A program made the translations under genes and the position numbers. A stretch of 11,353 bases of DNA from an uncultured Oscillospiraceae bacterium. Lineage in GTDB: Bacteria; Bacillota; Clostridia; Oscillospirales; Ruminococcaceae. Shown piece by piece: positions 1-6,907 of this stretch. The stretch's first letter is position 1. Every line of letters starts with the position of its first letter. The stretch covers positions 1 to 11,353 of the forward strand of contig USBI01000051.1 of the NCBI GenBank assembly GCA_900552945.1, in the 5' to 3' direction. Under the pieces are notes generated by a model. It was not told the origin of the DNA and searched no databases. It saw only the letters and a list, made by a program, of their open reading frames with translations.

Positions 1-12
1 AGATAGGCTCCG

Positions 13-46
13 GTCTCGTGGGCTCGGAGATGTGTATAAGAGACAG
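13..46 (+). other. Nextera (Tn5) sequencing adapter, artefact
   Basis: These 34 bases match the Illumina Nextera read-2 transposase adapter as I know it, ending with the 19-base Tn5 mosaic end (28-46). The 12 bases before it are probably index or adapter remainder. This is residual library sequence at a contig edge, not genome. Genomic sequence starts at about 47, and the gene running into this point on the minus strand is cut artificially. Confidence 0.97.
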
Positions 47-826
47 GACATAACCGTAACTGTCCGCCCGCGTCCACGCGGCAATGTTTTGCAGGTTGGG
101 GTTGCGGAACAATCCCGCTTCCGGAAGGGTCATGCCGTTTAACAGGCATTTCGACATCTGCCGTTCGCCCCACCAGCATCCGCGCTGTCCCGGGTCGTCT
201 TCCTTGGGGCCGAGTGGGAGATACCTTTTCCAAACCTCCGCAAGATTTTCCCCTGTGAAGTCAAACCCGTATTGTTCCATGAGAAGCAGCCCGAGCAGGG
301 TGTACACGGTGTCGTCATCCGGCGGAACAGCATCCATGTGCCCTTTTGTCAGGTCAATGTTTTTTCCGGTAATGTAATGGCTGGACATGGGGTCTTTCAC
401 ATGGGACCAGTAATCGGCAGGGGGAAATTGATCGCCGAAATGAAGAGCCCACGCTTTTGCTTTTTCCACCGGCTCAAATTCAAGCGCTGCCCCCAGCGTA
501 CAGCCTGCCATTCGGCCGTACAACGCGCCTTCCAGCCGTTTGCGGTAGTCTTTCGGAAGGTGGTCGGTTAGTTTGCGTGCGCCTGCCGGACGGAGCGTGC
601 GGATCGTTTTCAGGTCATCCGGTTCATCCGGGTCGTTCTGATTGAGTACGAGAGCCTGATAACGGTCTGCCAGACCATCCAAATATGCTTGAAATTCGTC
701 GAATAGCTTTTTGCCTTCGGCACCGCAGCCGTACTCCGCGGATAAATGCAGATAGCGGATCAGTTCGTCGACCTTTTCCTGAATGAGAAAGTTAGAAACG
801 GGTGTGTAAGAGATGTTGTTGATCAT
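47..826 (-). CDS. ADP-ribosylglycohydrolase family protein, partial (3' end missing)
   Basis: Reading leftward from the ATG at 826, the frame stays open for 260 codons until it meets the adapter, so the C-terminal part is missing. About 95 N-terminal residues without a recognised motif precede the family core. The core opens with RLEGALYGRMAGCTLGAALE (98-116), the usual glycine-rich first helix of DraG/ARH-type hydrolases, followed by PPDDDTVYTLLGLL (168-181), the acidic metal-binding motif (DDDT, residues 170-173). These enzymes use two divalent metal ions to remove ADP-ribose from proteins or small molecules; the substrate here is unknown. The GD pair common in the first motif is absent (GCTLGA instead), as I recall for some clostridial family members. 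The start is supported only by a weak AGGA about 10 bases upstream. The gene sits downstream of spo0A but behind a strong terminator, so it probably has its own promoter, which I could not identify. Family call good, function open. Confidence 0.8.
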
Positions 827-897
827 GTCAATGAAATCCTGTTTCGGTTTTACTCTGTTTGTAAATGGATGATTGCGAAAATAGGAAAAAGCAAAAA

Positions 898-951
898 CTC
901 CCCATAACACAAAGCGCCCCGTGGAATCGGAGCGCTTTGTGTTATGGGGAG
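898..951 (-). terminator. Strong hairpin terminator after spo0A, likely bidirectional
   Basis: A perfect 20-bp inverted repeat (898-917 with 932-951) encloses a 14-base loop that can add a CCG/CGG pairing (919-921 with 928-930). On the minus strand the stem is followed by TTTTTGCTTTTT, a good T tract for ending spo0A transcripts. On the plus strand it is followed by AGTATTTTT, so it may also work in that direction. It separates spo0A from the hydrolase gene. Confidence 0.9.
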
Positions 952-981
952 AGTATTTTTAACAAGGCAGAAGGGTGTGAT

Positions 982-1752
982 TTATCCTCCTACATGGGCA
1001 GTTTTCAGCTGTAAACGCAATTTGTCAGCAATCATGGCAATGAATTCCGAATTGGTCGGCTTGCCGCGGCTGTTGTGAATGGTATAACCAAAGTAAGCGT
1101 TGAGTGTATCGACATCGCCGCGGTCCCACGCTACTTCAATTGCGTGACGGATGGCGCGTTCCACTCTGGAGGAGGTCGTGTTAAATGTCTTCGCTACGGT
1201 TGGGTACAGTAACTTGGTTACAGAATTGATCATTTCCGGGTCTTCAATCGAAAGCCGGATGGACTCTCTTAAATAATGATATCCTTTGATGTGCGCCGGA
1301 ACGCCGATTTGATGAATGATTTCGGTGATCATGACTTCAAGATCGGTTCCGTTTGTTTTAGAAACGGATTCAGCAGGAAGATGGAATTCGCTGAGCGCGA
1401 CTACGCGGTCAATCAGATCACTGAGGTCGAATGGTTTCAACATAAAATAAGCCGCTCCGCAGCTCATCAGTTCGCTCTGAAGGAATGAACTGTCATATGC
1501 GGTGGTGATGATGAATGCCGGGCGTTTGGGTGAATCTTTGAACAGTTTGATGAGTTTGATGGCGTCCATCTGTTGCATCAATGCGTCGATGATGACAACG
1601 CTTGGGTTTTCTGTGAGGATCGCTTCATATATAATCTGCCCGTTTTTGGGCTCGGTTAAGACATCAAACCCTTTTTCGCGCAGCATGTCGGCACATATTT
1701 TCCCATATTCCACAGATTCGTCACCAATGATGATTTTACGTTTATTTACCAC
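982..1752 (-). CDS. spo0A: Sporulation master regulator Spo0A
   Basis: Spo0A is the response regulator that, when phosphorylated, binds 0A boxes and starts the sporulation programme. The 256-residue product has both expected domains. The receiver domain (about 4-123) has the acidic pair D11/E12, the phospho-acceptor D56 in VVIIDALM, T84 and K106 in MLKPFD. The C-terminal DNA-binding domain (about 138-253) has GYHYLRESI, the recognition-helix region [18 protein letters not shown] (192-209) and the near-invariant [17 protein letters not shown] (230-246). Length matches the family. The start codon is GTG at 1752, fixed by an ideal AAGGAGG seven bases upstream. It lies 159 bases downstream of spoIVB on the same strand, the conserved order in endospore formers, and has its own promoter-like sequence. 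All key residues are present, so it should be functional. Confidence 0.98.
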   Translation of the reverse strand: MVNKRKIIIGDESVEYGKICADMLREKGFDVLTEPKNGQIIYEAILTENPSVVIIDALMQQMDAIKLIKLFKDSPKRPAFIITTAYDSSFLQSELMSCGAAYFMLKPFDLSDLIDRVVALSEFHLPAESVSKTNGTDLEVMITEIIHQIGVPAHIKGYHYLRESIRLSIEDPEMINSVTKLLYPTVAKTFNTTSSRVERAIRHAIEVAWDRGDVDTLNAYFGYTIHNSRGKPTNSEFIAMIADKLRLQLKTAHVGG

Positions 1753-1759
1753 GACTGCT

Positions 1760-1766
1760 CCTCCTT
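1760..1766 (-). promoter_or_regulatory. Ribosome binding site fixing the GTG start of spo0A
   Basis: On the minus strand AAGGAGG lies seven bases before the GTG at 1750-1752. No other initiation codon in this frame has comparable spacing, so it decides in favour of the GTG start. Confidence 0.9.
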
Positions 1767-1787
1767 GTCAGGTTCTTTCATGTCACA

Positions 1788-1816
1788 ATATTACCATATA
1801 TTGGAAAATAATGCAA
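1788..1816 (-). promoter_or_regulatory. Probable sigma-A-type promoter of spo0A
   Basis: On the minus strand TTGCAT (1811-1816) and TAATAT (1788-1793) are separated by exactly 17 bases. Transcription would start near 1781, giving a leader of about 30 bases that contains the ribosome site. This would let spo0A be expressed independently of spoIVB, as in Bacillus where spo0A has separate vegetative and sporulation promoters. I saw no convincing sigma-H promoter or 0A box (TGTCGAA) in the same gap. Confidence 0.6.
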
Positions 1817-1911
1817 GTGCTTTTTTACATTTTTTTCCAAATATGCGTAAATGTAGTTCTTTCCGGCAGTTTTACTTCAAAATATTGGGCTTCTGCTCAA
1901 ACTGGCACCGA

Positions 1912-3144
1912 TCAGGAGGCATTCTGAAGGATGGAAACGTTTTGGTACATATTTTCTGCGAAAATGGCATATCCACGAGTCGGATCGTTTACAAAAACAT
2001 GGGTGACGGCGCCAACCAGTTTTCCATTTTGCAGGATGGGGCTTCCGCTCATTCCCTGTACAATTCCTCCGCACAGTTCCAGCAGTTCAGGGTCTGTAAT
2101 ACGAATCACCATATTTTTGGTCGGGCTGTTTTCAAATAGATTAAACTTTTCGATTTCAATTTCATATTCTTTCGGCGTGCTTCCGTTGATTGTTGTCAGA
2201 ATGGTGGCTTTGCCTGTCTGAATCTCCTGCTTGAGTCCCATAGGGACCAAACGGTCGTAGTATGGTGCTTCATACATAGTGCCAAATACGCCGGAATCGT
2301 TGTTTACCGTAATTGTACCACAACTTTCATTTGAAACAAAGCTGCCGCGCAGCTCTCCTGGGGTGCCGACCGTTCCTTTTACAATGTCGTGGATCTTTAC
2401 ATTGACTACATCGCCTTTTAGAACAGGAAGTACTTCACCGGTGTCCACATCGGAAATGGCGTGTCCCAGTCCGCCGAACGCACCGGTTTGCGGGTCATAA
2501 AAGCTAACGGTGCCAATTCCAGCGGAGCTGTCCCGTACCCAAAGCCCGGCTTTGTAGGTATTGTCGATAGAGGAAAGGGCGGGTGTTAGGGGGAGGGTCA
2601 GGTTTTTACCGTCCCGTTGAAGTTCTACTGATACCGTTTCACCCTTGCTGGAGGAGATCGCTTTTGCGACATCATCGTTGGAAGAGACTTCTACGCCGTT
2701 GATTTTATAAATGATATCGCCGGTCTGAATGTTAGCCTGTTTTCCGGGATTGACTGTGCCGTCTGCCGTGGTAATATCGTTTAATCCAACTACAATGACC
2801 CCGTCCGTCAGAATTTTCACGCCGAACGGTGTGCCGCAGGGCGCGAGCATGATTTCAGGAACCGTGTCAACTGTTGCGGTTTTAATAGGGATGATGCCGA
2901 ACAACGAAAGCCCTACCTGCTGGCTGACGGGAGTGTCTGTCCCTGCCTGAGCGGCGGCGTCTTCCTCGTAAGAAGTATTTACCTGAATTCCGAACATGGA
3001 CGAGATAGAGAAGGTTTCGCCCTCAACGTTATAGTAATGGTCCGGCGCCGCCAGATTGATGTAGGCCGTCAGCCCCAACAGCACCATTGAAACAGCGCCA
3101 ACAACTGCTGTCGCCGCATGAATGATTGTTCTGATCCGTTTCAT
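1912..3144 (-). CDS. spoIVB: SpoIVB serine peptidase (sigma-K checkpoint signal)
   Basis: SpoIVB is made in the forespore, crosses its inner membrane and cleaves SpoIVFA, which releases the SpoIVFB protease to activate sigma-K in the mother cell. The 410-residue product has an N-terminal membrane segment (about 8-29), a PDZ domain (about 105-185, with GVKILTDGVIVVG and NIQTGDIIYKINGVEV) and the S55 peptidase domain. The catalytic residues appear to be H228 (GGLGHAISDVDTG), S366 (GIVQGMSGSPILQNGK) and an acidic residue, probably D351 (RITDPEL). The C-terminal end GYAIFAENM is also typical. The ATG at 3144 gives a complete leader segment, but the ribosome site is weak. spo0A follows directly, the classic arrangement. 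The usual clostridial upstream neighbours recN and argR are not in the window; a divergent operon sits there instead. I could not assign a sigma-F or sigma-G promoter with confidence. Confidence 0.97.
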   Translation of the reverse strand: MKRIRTIIHAATAVVGAVSMVLLGLTAYINLAAPDHYYNVEGETFSISSMFGIQVNTSYEEDAAAQAGTDTPVSQQVGLSLFGIIPIKTATVDTVPEIMLAPCGTPFGVKILTDGVIVVGLNDITTADGTVNPGKQANIQTGDIIYKINGVEVSSNDDVAKAISSSKGETVSVELQRDGKNLTLPLTPALSSIDNTYKAGLWVRDSSAGIGTVSFYDPQTGAFGGLGHAISDVDTGEVLPVLKGDVVNVKIHDIVKGTVGTPGELRGSFVSNESCGTITVNNDSGVFGTMYEAPYYDRLVPMGLKQEIQTGKATILTTINGSTPKEYEIEIEKFNLFENSPTKNMVIRITDPELLELCGGIVQGMSGSPILQNGKLVGAVTHVFVNDPTRGYAIFAENMYQNVSILQNAS

Positions 3145-3278
3145 ATCCGTTTACCGAAAACAAAATTGTTCCCTTTCATTTAAAATTGTTACAGTTATAC
3201 TATTTGCAGATTTTTTGGTTCTATTAGCCGGAAATTTGAAAAGTCGTGAAAGATTGACAAGATTCCTGAAATAACCAT

Positions 3279-3307
3279 TTGTAATCGTTTGTTTCCTGTG
3301 CTATAAT
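3279..3307 (+). promoter_or_regulatory. Sigma-A promoter of the oxidoreductase operon
   Basis: TTGTAA (3279-3284) and a perfect TATAAT (3302-3307) are separated by 17 bases. Transcription would begin at about 3314, leaving a leader of about 108 bases before the ATPase start at 3422. It lies in the divergent gap between spoIVB and the plus-strand operon and is the best promoter in the window. A TTGACA at 3254-3259 also exists but has no matching -10 at a normal distance. Confidence 0.75.
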
Positions 3308-3326
3308 AAATTGGTATAAATCAATT

Positions 3327-3345
3327 AGCAAAAAGCGCTTTTGCT
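3327..3345 (+). repeat. Short palindrome in the operon leader
   Basis: AGCAAAA (3327-3333) and TTTTGCT (3339-3345) form an inverted repeat around AGCGC; the inner 12 bases (3331-3342) are a perfect palindrome. It lies about 13 bases after the predicted transcription start, where an operator or a 5' stabilising hairpin could act. No known repressor motif matches that I recognise. Confidence 0.4.
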
Positions 3346-3421
3346 CATTAGAAAGTGCCTGCTAAAAACAAGAATTTCAGCAGATGCTCTGATGAAAGTA
3401 TTTGCTGTTCGGAGTCGTTAC

Positions 3422-4102
3422 ATGAGCTTGAATTTCAAAAAAGTTACCGTGATCACCGGGCATTATGGCTGTGGTAAAACAAACCTGGCTGTCAATTTGG
3501 CTTTGTTTTTCGCAAAACAGGGTGAACCTGTCACGGTGATCGATCTTGATATTGTAAACCCATATTATCGTACGAACGATTTTAAAGATTTGTTTGATGA
3601 ATATGGTATTCATACGCTGGCGCCCAACTTTGCGTCGACTAATCTGGATGTACCGTCTCTGCCCGGGAGCATTCAGGGCCTTCTGCGGACGGGAAACGGC
3701 GGCAGGATTATTATGGATGTCGGCGGTGATGACGCCGGCGCGGTTGCCCTCGGCCAGTACAGCCGTCTCATTATGTCGCAGGATTATGAAATGCTTTATC
3801 TGTTTAACCCTTACCGGCTGCTGACCGCAACGCCGGAGGAAGCGGCCGCCGTAATGCGTGAGGTGGAATACGCTTCCCGCATGCGGGTGACAGGGCTTGT
3901 CAATACAGCAAACCTCGGGCCATGCACAACAAAAGAAACGGTTGCCGAAAGTCTTTTGTATGGGGAGAAGCTCTCTGAGCTGACAGGACTTCCGGTTCGT
4001 TTTCTCGCTTGTGCGCCTGAAAATATACCAGATACGACAAAACTTGACTGTTTTCCGGTTGAGGTTTATGTCAACGCTGCAAAAACAGAACAGGAGGGAT
4101 AA
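3422..4102 (+). CDS. P-loop ATPase (MinD/ParA/CobQ-like) linked to 2-oxoacid oxidoreductase
   Basis: The 226-residue cytoplasmic protein resembles the CobQ/MinD/ParA group. It has a Walker A motif GHYGCGKTN (13-21, catalytic K19), an acidic switch IDLDIVNPYYR (40-50) and Walker B IIMDVGGDD (97-104). The signature lysine of true deviant Walker A motifs (KGGxGKT) is replaced (GHYGCGKT), so it is not a standard ParA or MinD. Four cysteines (C17, C168, C197, C210) are present, but no CxxC as in Mrp-type iron-sulfur carriers. I chose ATG 3422 because CGGAG lies seven bases before it and conserved sequence begins there; the open frame extends upstream to a TTG at 3341 and an ATG at 3392 with poor ribosome sites. 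It is the first gene of the operon and ends two bases before the ferredoxin start. A role in assembling or handling the iron-sulfur oxidoreductase is inferred from linkage only. Confidence 0.8.
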   Translation: MSLNFKKVTVITGHYGCGKTNLAVNLALFFAKQGEPVTVIDLDIVNPYYRTNDFKDLFDEYGIHTLAPNFASTNLDVPSLPGSIQGLLRTGNGGRIIMDVGGDDAGAVALGQYSRLIMSQDYEMLYLFNPYRLLTATPEEAAAVMREVEYASRMRVTGLVNTANLGPCTTKETVAESLLYGEKLSELTGLPVRFLACAPENIPDTTKLDCFPVEVYVNAAKTEQEG

Positions 4103-4103
4103 T

Positions 4104-4310
4104 ATGGCAAAAACAACGATTGCCGTCGACCGTTGCAAGGGATGCGGCCTTTGTACCACAGTCTGCCCGAAGAAGATCATTGAACTGTCTAAAACAACGC
4201 TCAATGCAAAAGGGTATACGCCGGCTGAGATCGTGGATATGTCTGCGTGTATTGGATGCGCGATGTGCGCGACCATCTGCCCGGACTGCGCGATTACCGT
4301 AGAAAAATAA
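4104..4310 (+). CDS. 2[4Fe-4S] ferredoxin, delta subunit of 2-oxoacid:ferredoxin oxidoreductase
   Basis: The 68-residue protein carries two complete CxxCxxCxxxCP cluster-binding motifs, CKGCGLCTTVCP and CIGCAMCATICP, so it should hold two [4Fe-4S] clusters and pass electrons from the thiamine-diphosphate site of the oxidoreductase to free ferredoxin. In enzymes of this class it is a separate small subunit (KorD/VorD). The ATG at 4104 is preceded by AGGAGGG (4092-4098); a longer reading from 4011 overlaps the ATPase and has no support. The next gene begins 57 bases downstream, a gap with only a five-bp hairpin (4333-4346). Gene order delta-alpha-beta-gamma supports subunit identity. It could also serve as an independent ferredoxin, but this is less likely. 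Confidence 0.92.
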   Translation: MAKTTIAVDRCKGCGLCTTVCPKKIIELSKTTLNAKGYTPAEIVDMSACIGCAMCATICPDCAITVEK

Positions 4311-4367
4311 TCAAACCGAATATATTTTGTAGGATCGGTCTCGATCATACATGGATTGGAGGCAATT

Positions 4368-5435
4368 ATGTCACAGCAATATATGATGAAAGGAAACGAA
4401 GCGCTTGCTGAAGCGGCGATCCGCGCGGGCTGCCGGTACTTTTTCGGGTACCCCATCACCCCGCAGACCGAGCTTTCTGCTTACATGGCAAAGCGTATGC
4501 CGAAAATCGGAGGAACCTTTTTGCAGGCGGAATCCGAAGTAGCGGCAATCAATATGGTGCTCGGCGCGTCTTCCGCAGGCGCAAGAGTCATGACCTCTTC
4601 TTCCTCCCCGGGAATCAGTTTGAAAACAGAGGGTATTTCCTACATAGCGGGTTCCGACCTGCCTTGCCTGATTGTTAACGTTCAGCGCGGCGGCCCGGGC
4701 CTCGGCGGCATTCAGCCGTCCCAGTCGGACTATTTCCAGGCGACGAAAGCTCCGGGTCACGGCGATCTCCATGTTATGGTATTTGCACCTGCAAGCATTC
4801 AGGAGATTGTTGACCTTGCCGGCCGTGCGTTTGACCGTGCGGATCAGTACCGTGTTCCGGCTATGCTGCTGGCAGACGGTGCGCTGGGTCAGATGATGGA
4901 GCCGGTTTCCTTCCCGGATGAAGAAAAAGAAGTTTCACTTCCGGAAAAACCGTGGGCTGCTACCGGTACCGGCGGAAAACGCAAACCGAATATCATCAAT
5001 TCACTCTTCCTCCAGCCGAATGTGCTTGAGCAGAGCGTTCGTTCCCGGTTTGAGCGGTATGCGCAGATCGAGAAAAACGAAGTGCTTTATGAAGACTATA
5101 TGACTGAGGATGCAGACGTTATCCTGGTTGCATACGGCGTTACCTCCCGTATTTGTAAAACATCCATTAAGGAAGCGCGCGCGCAGGGAATTAAAGTGGG
5201 CATGATTCGCCCGATTACCCTTTGGCCGTTCCCAACGGATATCATTGCCAAGAGAGCGGCAAGCTGCAAAGCGTTCCTCTCGGTTGAAATGAGTATGGGC
5301 CAGATGGTGCAGGATGTGCGCCTTGCGGTCAACGGCGCTTGCCCGGTTCACTTCTTCGGGCATACCGGCGGTGTTATCCCGACTCCGAACGAAGTTTTCG
5401 AAGAGATCAAAGCAATTGCAGGAGGTGAGCGGTAA
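4368..5435 (+). CDS. vorB: 2-oxoacid:ferredoxin oxidoreductase alpha subunit (VorB/KorA type)
   Basis: This 355-residue subunit contains the pyrimidine-binding half of the thiamine diphosphate site plus the C-terminal transketolase-like domain. Visible motifs are KGNEALAEAAIRAGC (8-22), YPITPQTE (28-35), QAESEVAAINMVLGAS (53-68, with the Glu that contacts the cofactor), TSSSSPGISLK (76-86) and GGPGLGGIQPSQSDYFQA (108-125). The enzyme converts a 2-oxoacid plus CoA to acyl-CoA, CO2 and reduced ferredoxin. The sequence closely resembles proteins annotated as 3-methyl-2-oxobutanoate dehydrogenase subunit VorB in clostridia, but the substrate (branched-chain 2-oxoacid or 2-oxoglutarate) cannot be read from the sequence. 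ATG 4368 is chosen because GGAGG (4358-4362) lies five bases before it; the slightly longer TTG reading at 4356 overlaps that site. Its stop overlaps the beta start by one base, indicating translational coupling. Confidence 0.93.
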   Translation: MSQQYMMKGNEALAEAAIRAGCRYFFGYPITPQTELSAYMAKRMPKIGGTFLQAESEVAAINMVLGASSAGARVMTSSSSPGISLKTEGISYIAGSDLPCLIVNVQRGGPGLGGIQPSQSDYFQATKAPGHGDLHVMVFAPASIQEIVDLAGRAFDRADQYRVPAMLLADGALGQMMEPVSFPDEEKEVSLPEKPWAATGTGGKRKPNIINSLFLQPNVLEQSVRSRFERYAQIEKNEVLYEDYMTEDADVILVAYGVTSRICKTSIKEARAQGIKVGMIRPITLWPFPTDIIAKRAASCKAFLSVEMSMGQMVQDVRLAVNGACPVHFFGHTGGVIPTPNEVFEEIKAIAGGER

Positions 5436-6190
5436 TGGCAATCGTATTTGAAAAAACAAAAGGCCTTACCGATGTTGCGACCCATTACTGCCCGGGTTGC
5501 GGACACGGTATTGTCCACCGTCTGGTGGCAGAATCGCTGGTCGAACTGGATGTACTGGAAAAAACAGTCGGTGTTTGCCCGGTTGGATGTTCGGTTATGG
5601 CGTATGACTATTTTAACTGTGACTTTATTGAGGCGCCGCACGGCAGAGCGCCTGCGGTTGCGACCGGCGCAAAACGCGTGCTTGGCAACGATCATGTTGT
5701 GTTTACCTATCAGGGTGACGGCGACTTGGCGGCAATCGGTACTGCAGAAACAGTACATGCGGCAACCAGAGGTGAAAACATCACCGTTATTTTCATCAAC
5801 AACGCGATTTACGGCATGACTGGTGGTCAGATGGCTCCGACCACCCTGCCGGGGCAGGTCACTCAGACCACTCCGTACGGCCGTGACGTAAATACAGCAG
5901 GTTACCCGGTGCGTGTCTGTGAGATGCTTTCCACCCTTTCGGGCGTTGTGTATGCGGAACGTGTTACCATTGATTCGGTCCCGCACATTCGTCAGGCAAA
6001 AGCGGCGATCAAGAAAGCATTCCAGAACCAGATCGACGGAAAGGGGTTCTCTATCGTAGAAGTCGTTTCCAACTGCCCGACTAACTGGGGCTTCAGCCCG
6101 GCGGATTCCATGCAGTGGCTGCGTGACAACATGCTGCCGTATTATCCCCTCGGCGTATATAAAGACAGTGACAAAAAGGGGGATGCGTAA
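5435..6190 (+). CDS. 2-oxoacid:ferredoxin oxidoreductase beta subunit (thiamine diphosphate-binding)
   Basis: The 251-residue subunit binds the diphosphate end of thiamine diphosphate. It shows CPGCGHG (19-25), CPVGC (48-52), the metal-binding GDGD (94-97) and NNAIYGMTGGQ (122-132), together the full TPP-binding signature of this class. The PorB/KorB/VorA type carries the catalytic cofactor site at the interface with alpha and may hold a proximal cluster; the cysteines C19, C22 and C48/C52 are candidates. It starts at the ATG overlapping the alpha stop (TAATG) with GGAGG nine bases upstream, and its own stop overlaps the gamma start by one base. Length is slightly below the 270-290 typical of many KorB proteins but complete. 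Substrate specificity is not determinable here. Confidence 0.93.
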   Translation: MAIVFEKTKGLTDVATHYCPGCGHGIVHRLVAESLVELDVLEKTVGVCPVGCSVMAYDYFNCDFIEAPHGRAPAVATGAKRVLGNDHVVFTYQGDGDLAAIGTAETVHAATRGENITVIFINNAIYGMTGGQMAPTTLPGQVTQTTPYGRDVNTAGYPVRVCEMLSTLSGVVYAERVTIDSVPHIRQAKAAIKKAFQNQIDGKGFSIVEVVSNCPTNWGFSPADSMQWLRDNMLPYYPLGVYKDSDKKGDA

Positions 6191-6726
6191 TGGATAAGAA
6201 CATTGTTCTGGCAGGCTTCGGCGGACAGGGTATTCTGTTTGCGGGAAAGGTGCTTGCTTACACCGGCATGATTGACAAATTGCATGTTTCCTGGCTGCCG
6301 TCTTATGGCCCGGAGATGCGTGGCGGTACGGCAAACTGTTCGGTCTGCATTTCGGAAAATGAGATCGGTTCTCCTCGTGTGCTTAATCCGAACCTGCTTA
6401 TTGCTATGAACATTCAGTCGTATGATAAATTCATCACTGAAGTTGTGGACGATGGTATCGCGATCATCAACAGCACGCTCATCAACAAGCGCTGCGACAG
6501 CGATAAAATCCATTGTGTCTATATTCCGGCGACCGAGATGGCCAACGAGAATTCCCTTCAGGGATTGGCCAATATCATCTGCCTTGGCGCGTTGCTTAAG
6601 CATTCGCAGCTGACCAGCTACGAAACCATGGAAGAGGCAATTAAGAAATGTGTTCCGGCTTCCAAAGCGCATCTGTTGGATGCGAACTTAAAAGCACTTA
6701 AGCTGGGTTACGATTTTGTCGGTTAA
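6190..6726 (+). CDS. 2-oxoacid:ferredoxin oxidoreductase gamma subunit
   Basis: The 178-residue protein is the gamma subunit, which binds CoA and completes the heterotetramer. It shows the glycine-rich [15 protein letters not shown] (9-23) and the strongly conserved [13 protein letters not shown] (38-50). Its ATG overlaps the beta stop by one base, so the alpha-beta-gamma series is translationally coupled and should give equal amounts of subunits. It is the last gene of the operon; a terminator begins ten bases after the stop. KorC, VorC and PorG are equivalent names depending on the substrate. Confidence 0.93.
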   Translation: MDKNIVLAGFGGQGILFAGKVLAYTGMIDKLHVSWLPSYGPEMRGGTANCSVCISENEIGSPRVLNPNLLIAMNIQSYDKFITEVVDDGIAIINSTLINKRCDSDKIHCVYIPATEMANENSLQGLANIICLGALLKHSQLTSYETMEEAIKKCVPASKAHLLDANLKALKLGYDFVG

Positions 6727-6735
6727 CAGGTATAA

Positions 6736-6767
6736 AAAAGGACGGCGTGTTTTCACGCCGTCCTTTT
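6736..6767 (+). terminator. Terminator of the 2-oxoacid oxidoreductase operon
   Basis: A ten-bp GC-rich stem (6740-6749 with 6754-6763) and a TTTT loop is extended by four A-T pairs and followed by TTTTATTTT. It starts just after the gamma-subunit stop. With A residues before the stem it could also function on the other strand. Confidence 0.93.
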
Positions 6768-6852
6768 ATTTTGTCTTTCGTGCGGGGGGATTCCGGTTGT
6801 CTCAAAAGCCATGGAATCAGTCCGCAGGTTTTAATTGGTATGCCTTAACATC

Positions 6853-6896
6853 AAAAAAATGCCCCGAACAAGCTGTATTTGTTCGGGGCATTTTTT
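6853..6896 (-). terminator. Terminator of the kinase operon, bidirectional
   Basis: A 13-bp stem (6859-6871 with 6879-6891), including GCCCCGAACAA, has a seven-base loop and is flanked by A6 on the left and T6 on the right. On the minus strand it follows the sensor kinase stop (6908) by about a dozen bases and ends in a T tract, so it terminates that operon; on the plus strand it backs up the terminator at 6736-6767. Confidence 0.92.
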
Positions 6897-6907
6897 GCGA
6901 GGAATGC

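Noticed and set aside
28..46. A real transposon end at the window start
   Set aside because: The sequence is the engineered Tn5 mosaic end joined to the complete Nextera read-2 primer, which points to library preparation.
84..645. Three plus-strand open frames of 62-99 codons at the left end
   Set aside because: They lie opposite the hydrolase gene, whose motifs are clear on the minus strand and whose frame was open but lacked a stop in the window.
3145..3278. Possible sigma-F/sigma-G promoter of spoIVB, and Rex or CodY sites
   Set aside because: GTATA- and ATTGTTA-like fragments exist, but no full consensus with correct spacing was found on either strand.
3377..4459. Long minus-strand open frame of 360 codons opposite the ATPase and ferredoxin genes
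   Set aside because: It is a shadow of well-supported plus-strand genes, lacks a domain, and crosses the operon's translation signals.
5348..6334. Long minus-strand open frame of 328 codons opposite the beta subunit
   Set aside because: The plus strand carries the conserved thiamine diphosphate enzyme motifs; the opposite frame is rich in R, H and C as expected of an antisense shadow.
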